Shown piece by piece: positions 60,658 through 64,000 of a stretch of 64,000 nucleotides of DNA. The position numbers and the translations under genes are program-made. The DNA is taken from the NCBI GenBank assembly GCA_017161075.1, contig CP046174.1:4092001-4156000 (forward strand), written 5' to 3'. The notes beneath the pieces were generated by a model. The model ran no database searches. It was not told the DNA's origin and was given only the letters and a program-made list of their open reading frames with translations. The stretch is from Erysipelotrichaceae bacterium 66202529. Its GTDB lineage: Bacteria; Bacillota_I; Bacilli_A; Erysipelotrichales; Erysipelotrichaceae. Positions within the stretch are counted from its first letter, which is position 1; the number at the start of each line of letters is the position of its first letter.

Positions 60658-63027
60658 ATGAAAATACTGGCACATATAAACAGCAATCAGGAAGAGCAGT
60701 CATTACAGGAGCATAGTGTGAATACCTTTGCGGCGATTGAAAAGTACGCAGCAGCAAGAGGTCTTACGAATTGCATGAAGCTGACTGCTTTTTTGCATGA
60801 CTGCGGGAAGGCATCGCAGAGCTTTCAGGAGTATATAAGAAAAGCAGCCCTGGAAAATATATTTCTCCCTAAGGTAAATCATTCCTCAGCTGGCGCACAG
60901 ATATTGCTCGAAGTCTGTCAGCAATATACTACTAGCGATGATACGCTTGTGAAGCTCATGCTGGCACAGACAATCGTCTCTCATCATGGATTAAGCGACT
61001 TTTTCAATGTCAGTGGTGAGAATATGCTGCATAAACGCTGTTATCCGGAGAAAGAACTGGATATGAAGCATATTAAAAGCTATGTCGATAAGGTTACTGA
61101 TTCACAGGAGCTAACAACACTTTTCATTGCGGCTCAACAGGAATTATTCAAGTATGTTACAGATATTGTCCAACAGAATACAACGAAGGATTATATAGAT
61201 ATCTTTTTTCATCTGGGCGCCTTGCAGCGGCTTATGCTTTCACTGTTAATCCATGGAGACCGTGAGGATACACGCAATTTTATGGAGCATACACGAACAG
61301 CCAGCTATCAGGAGGACTCGATTTGGAAAGCAGCATCAGAAAACCTGGAATCTCATATCGTAAAAATAACGAAAAAGTCTACTAAAAATAAAATCAATAA
61401 ACTGCGTACCGATATATCCAATCAATGCAAAGAATTTGGCTGTCAGCCTTCTGGAATTTATCGCTTATCCTGCCCTACCGGCTCCGGCAAGACACTGGCG
61501 TCTCTTCGGTATGCTTTACAGCATGCCCAAGTATATCACAAGAAGCATATCATCTATGTTGCGCCTTATAAAACAATACTGGAGCAAAATGCTGAAGTGA
61601 TGAAACAGTTTTTTTCAGAAGACTTTGTTTTAGAGCATCATTCCAATATCATTCCTTCAGAATACACAGATTATGATTATTACAGCTCATCCTGGAATAA
61701 ACCTGTGATTTTAACTACAGCAGTACGTTTTTTCGATACTCTATTTAAAGATAGGACAACAGATGTGCGCAGGTTTCATCAGTTAGCTGATTCCATAGTG
61801 ATTTTGGATGAGGCACAGAAGATACCTGTTAAAACAGTTTCCATGTTTAATGAAATGATGAACTTTCTTGCCTGTCATTGTAATACTACCATTGTGTTGT
61901 GCACTGCAACACAGCCCTTACTGGAAAAAACAAAGTATCCTATCCGATTGGCTTCCGATTCAGAAATCGTTCGGCAGACGGAGGAACTGCATGAGCATTT
62001 TAAACGTGTACATATAGAAGATGTCTGTCGTAGTGATGGTTACACGATGACAGATGTATCTGATTTCATATTTCAGAAGCTGAAGCCGGGAAATAGTTTA
62101 TTGGCTATCGTCAATACAAAAGCAGAAGCATTAGATTTATACCATGCTTGTAAGCTGCATCATGAATTACATGATATGTATTTATATCATTTATCAACAG
62201 GAATGTGTCCAGAACATCGACAGGATAAATTAAAAGAAATGGAGGAGCACGTAATCAAAAAGGATACTGTTTTATGTATAGCAACAAATCTAATTGAGGC
62301 AGGTGTTGATCTTGATTGCGATATTGTCATTCGTTCCCTTTGCGGGTTGGACAGTATCTTACAGGCAGCAGGCAGATGTAATCGTAATGGGAAAAATGAT
62401 GATTTAGGAACAGTGTATCTGATCAATTCCAGTGAAGAACATATTGATAAGCTGACAGATGTGAAAAAGGGACAGGATGAAACAAGTATATTACTAGCTC
62501 AACTGCATAAGTCAAAGGAAGGCAGCAATGTCGATGAGCTCTTATCTCTTTCATATATTGAACAATATTACGAATCCTATTTTTTCAGCCGCAGGCATGA
62601 TATGGGGTATTCAACCGTTGTTGATGGAAAAAAGGTTACTCTATTTGACCTGCTTACACAAAGAGGTCATCTAACGAAAAATTCAGAAGCGTTATTTCAT
62701 CCATATCTGGGACAGGCTTTAAAAAGTGCAGGGCATAAATTTGAAATGATAGATTCAGACAGCATCGGTATACTTGTACCGTATGGCGGTGGTTCCGAGT
62801 TGATTGCGAAGCTGCAAAGTTCAATCAGTAATGCAGAGAAATATGCCCTGCTTGATCAGGCACAGCGGTTTATGGTGAATGTGTATGAGAATAAGTATAA
62901 GGAAATGATGAAGGAAGATATGCTTGTTCAGCTTGAGTTTAATGGAATGCTGGTGCTGAAGGAGGGGTTTTATAAGGAAGATACCGGATTGGAGATAAAA
63001 AAAGAGTTGGAGGATATGTTTGTATAA
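60658..63027 (+). CDS. cas3: CRISPR-associated nuclease/helicase Cas3, type I
   Basis: Degrades DNA opened by Cascade. The 789-aa protein fuses an HD nuclease and an SF2 helicase. HD residues: H19 in LQEHS, H47-D48 in LHDCGK, H75 in NHSSAG, H109-H110 in SHHGL. Helicase: Walker A CPTGSGKT (272-279), motif II DEAQ (384-387, the unusual last residue), CTATQP, and the C-terminal motif QAAGRCNRNG. The Cas5c gene downstream marks it as type I-C. The gene is unusually ended by its own hairpin, then a 600-bp gap before cas5. Confidence 0.95.
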   Translation: MKILAHINSNQEEQSLQEHSVNTFAAIEKYAAARGLTNCMKLTAFLHDCGKASQSFQEYIRKAALENIFLPKVNHSSAGAQILLEVCQQYTTSDDTLVKLMLAQTIVSHHGLSDFFNVSGENMLHKRCYPEKELDMKHIKSYVDKVTDSQELTTLFIAAQQELFKYVTDIVQQNTTKDYIDIFFHLGALQRLMLSLLIHGDREDTRNFMEHTRTASYQEDSIWKAASENLESHIVKITKKSTKNKINKLRTDISNQCKEFGCQPSGIYRLSCPTGSGKTLASLRYALQHAQVYHKKHIIYVAPYKTILEQNAEVMKQFFSEDFVLEHHSNIIPSEYTDYDYYSSSWNKPVILTTAVRFFDTLFKDRTTDVRRFHQLADSIVILDEAQKIPVKTVSMFNEMMNFLACHCNTTIVLCTATQPLLEKTKYPIRLASDSEIVRQTEELHEHFKRVHIEDVCRSDGYTMTDVSDFIFQKLKPGNSLLAIVNTKAEALDLYHACKLHHELHDMYLYHLSTGMCPEHRQDKLKEMEEHVIKKDTVLCIATNLIEAGVDLDCDIVIRSLCGLDSILQAAGRCNRNGKNDDLGTVYLINSSEEHIDKLTDVKKGQDETSILLAQLHKSKEGSNVDELLSLSYIEQYYESYFFSRRHDMGYSTVVDGKKVTLFDLLTQRGHLTKNSEALFHPYLGQALKSAGHKFEMIDSDSIGILVPYGGGSELIAKLQSSISNAEKYALLDQAQRFMVNVYENKYKEMMKEDMLVQLEFNGMLVLKEGFYKEDTGLEIKKELEDMFV

Positions 63028-63028
63028 T

Positions 63029-63051
63029 AAAAAAGGCATATAGCCTTTCTT
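63029..63051 (+). terminator. Hairpin directly after cas3
   Basis: AAAGGC-ATATA-GCCTTT followed by CTT, starting 2 bases after the stop. Short stem with a weak T-tract, so termination may be partial. Confidence 0.55.
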
Positions 63052-63409
63052 AAAACGTACATTCACCAATACATATAAATATTTAGATCCACAGTATTTC
63101 ACTGACGTGATTTATTATAGTGTATATTCTACATTTAGTCAAAGAGAAAGAATTAGAATAAATTACAATAGAGTAAAAAAGCTAAGTAATAAAATCTGTA
63201 ATAATTTTTATAGGCTTATCATATGTTTGAAATACTATCATATTTATTCTTCATTTATATGTAAATGGTTAGATGTAAGTGTTTAAACATTGTGCTTTAC
63301 AACCTTTACTTTATGTGATAACCTTATTGTGTGAGTGAAAGAGCTTACAATGTTGGCGTACATCTAATTGGTTTATAAGATCACAGAGCCCAAAGATAGG
63401 AGGTGTAAA
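63052..63409 (+). other. AT-rich leader between cas3 and the micropeptide
   Basis: No CRISPR repeat and no large gene. A weak promoter candidate, TTTACA, 17 bases, TAACCT, lies about 90 bases upstream of the micropeptide start (from about 63296). Ribosome site AGGAGG at 63398. Confidence 0.45.
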
Positions 63410-63550
63410 TTGCAATACATGAAGGAGACTGATGAAAGAAGAGAAGATGATCGTTATGTGATTATTCACAAAGATTTTATGAATGTAACAATGAAAATCA
63501 TATATACTTTAATAGTCGCAATTATCTACATACTCTTCAAGTTTGCTTAG
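63410..63550 (+). CDS. Micropeptide between cas3 and cas5, 46 aa, membrane
   Basis: A TTG start with AGGAGG exactly 6 bases upstream gives 46 aa; an ATG 9 bases further is possible. The first half is charged (KETDERREDDRYVIIHKDF), the second is a single membrane helix (IIYTLIVAIIYILFKFA) near the C-terminus. No family known to me. It is the only frame in the 600-bp gap between cas3 and cas5c. Whether it belongs to the CRISPR system is open; it could be a guest. Confidence 0.65.
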   Translation: MQYMKETDERREDDRYVIIHKDFMNVTMKIIYTLIVAIIYILFKFA

Positions 63551-63556
63551 ATTTTA

Positions 63557-63594
63557 AATACAATATGATGTTGTTTAATACATCATATTGTATT
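63557..63594. other. Long perfect hairpin upstream of cas5
   Basis: AATACAATATGATG and CATCATATTGTATT, 14 bp perfect, 10-base loop, right after the micropeptide stop and 40 bases before the cas5 ATG. No T-run follows, so it is not a typical terminator. It may be an operator, an mRNA-stabilising stem or an attenuator for cas5. Confidence 0.6.
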
Positions 63595-63633
63595 ATAAAA
63601 TTAAAATAAATTTACTAGAAAGAAGGTGAAAAA

Positions 63634-64000
63634 ATGGAAAAGCGAAATGAAATTACGTTTTGTGTGAAAGCGAAGTATGCGCTCTTCTCCGATCCCTTGA
63701 ACCGTGTTTCAGGAGAAAAATTCTCATATCAGATTCCCACATATGAGGCATTAAAAGGGGTTGTGAAAAGCATCTACTTTAAACCTACAATCAGCTGGTA
63801 TATTGATGAGGTACGTATTATGAATCCTATTCAGTTTACAACACAGGGCATCCGTCCGATTGATTATCATGGTGGTAATACACTCTCATACTATACCTAT
63901 CTCACTGATGTTTCATATCAGGTCAAAGCACATTTTGAGTGGAATCTTCATCATGACGAATTGGAACAGGATCGTAATGAAAACAAGCATTGGTTGATTG
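63634..64000 (+). CDS. cas5c: CRISPR-associated protein Cas5, type I-C (Cas5c/Cas5d), cut off at the window end
   Basis: Processes pre-crRNA in type I-C systems, replacing Cas6, and caps the 5' handle. 122 residues are visible. The Cas5c core is clear: [19 protein letters not shown], then [34 protein letters not shown] and [18 protein letters not shown] precedes the ATG 7 bases upstream. The usual next genes (cas8c, cas7, cas4, cas1, cas2) would lie outside the window. Confidence 0.93.
   Translation, partial: MEKRNEITFCVKAKYALFSDPLNRVSGEKFSYQIPTYEALKGVVKSIYFKPTISWYIDEVRIMNPIQFTTQGIRPIDYHGGNTLSYYTYLTDVSYQVKAHFEWNLHHDELEQDRNENKHWLI

Noticed and set aside
63052..63633. A CRISPR array or leader between cas3 and cas5
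   Set aside because: No repeat of 28-36 bp recurs with spacer-sized intervals; the only structure is a hairpin and a small frame.

Overview
The window reads as a Firmicutes chromosome segment. It has moderately low GC by eye, strong AGGAGG ribosome sites, tight operons and no rRNA or tRNA. The gene mix is acetyl-branch diaminopimelate synthesis, two glucose/alpha-glucoside-type PTS permeases with PRD regulators, a NiCo (czcD) riboswitch and a type I-C CRISPR start. This mix suggests an Erysipelotrichaceae gut anaerobe close to [Clostridium] innocuum; that assignment is inference.

Layout. 1-4.2 kb: lysC (5' end cut off), dapF, dapA, dapB and dapH form one overlapping operon for lysine and cell-wall DAP, ended by a hairpin terminator. 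4.4-11.5 kb: scattered genes, including a membrane protein, a solute-binding-like lipoprotein, a GH13-fold protein without canonical catalytic residues behind a palindromic operator, a YigZ protein, a CpcT/CpeT-like protein and a NUDIX hydrolase. 11.9-13.6 kb: an ECF sigma factor with its membrane partner. 14-15.6 kb: an Lrp/AsnC regulator translationally joined to an aminotransferase that could supply the missing acetyl-DAP step.

18.7-29.1 kb and 37-44 kb: two sugar loci built from related parts. The first holds a PRD regulator, PTS EIICB, a divergent ribulose-phosphate-epimerase-like enzyme, an iron alcohol dehydrogenase, an FSA-like aldolase and a 2-hydroxyacid dehydrogenase, with a second dehydrogenase and aldolase nearby. 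The second holds PTS EIICB, a small membrane protein, a dipeptidase, a PRD regulator, EIIA and a second epimerase-like enzyme. A shared 10-bp box lies about 90 bp upstream of both EIICB and EIIA of the second locus. An alsE/LacI pair at 48.5-50.3 kb carries clear operators.

Between these lie thymidine kinase, L31, a GntR-controlled ABC exporter, a metal-riboswitch-controlled CDF exporter, a DUF1266-DUF2185 fusion, a decayed YhfW-like mutase, a second sigma factor with DUF2461, a MerR-controlled ABC exporter with a 19-bp-spacer promoter, ferritin, a DbpA-type helicase, two MATE pumps and a P1 peptidase.

Two places look least explained. At 55.2-55.7 kb two unannotated micropeptides (21 and 26 aa) share a C-x-x-F-x-G-Y motif at the same positions and sit behind near-identical promoters with WalR-like TGTAA direct repeats. 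At 58.6-64 kb a DUF2075 nuclease-helicase diverges from cas3; cas3 ends in its own terminator, and a 46-aa membrane micropeptide and a long hairpin come before cas5c, which runs off the window. No CRISPR array is visible inside the window.
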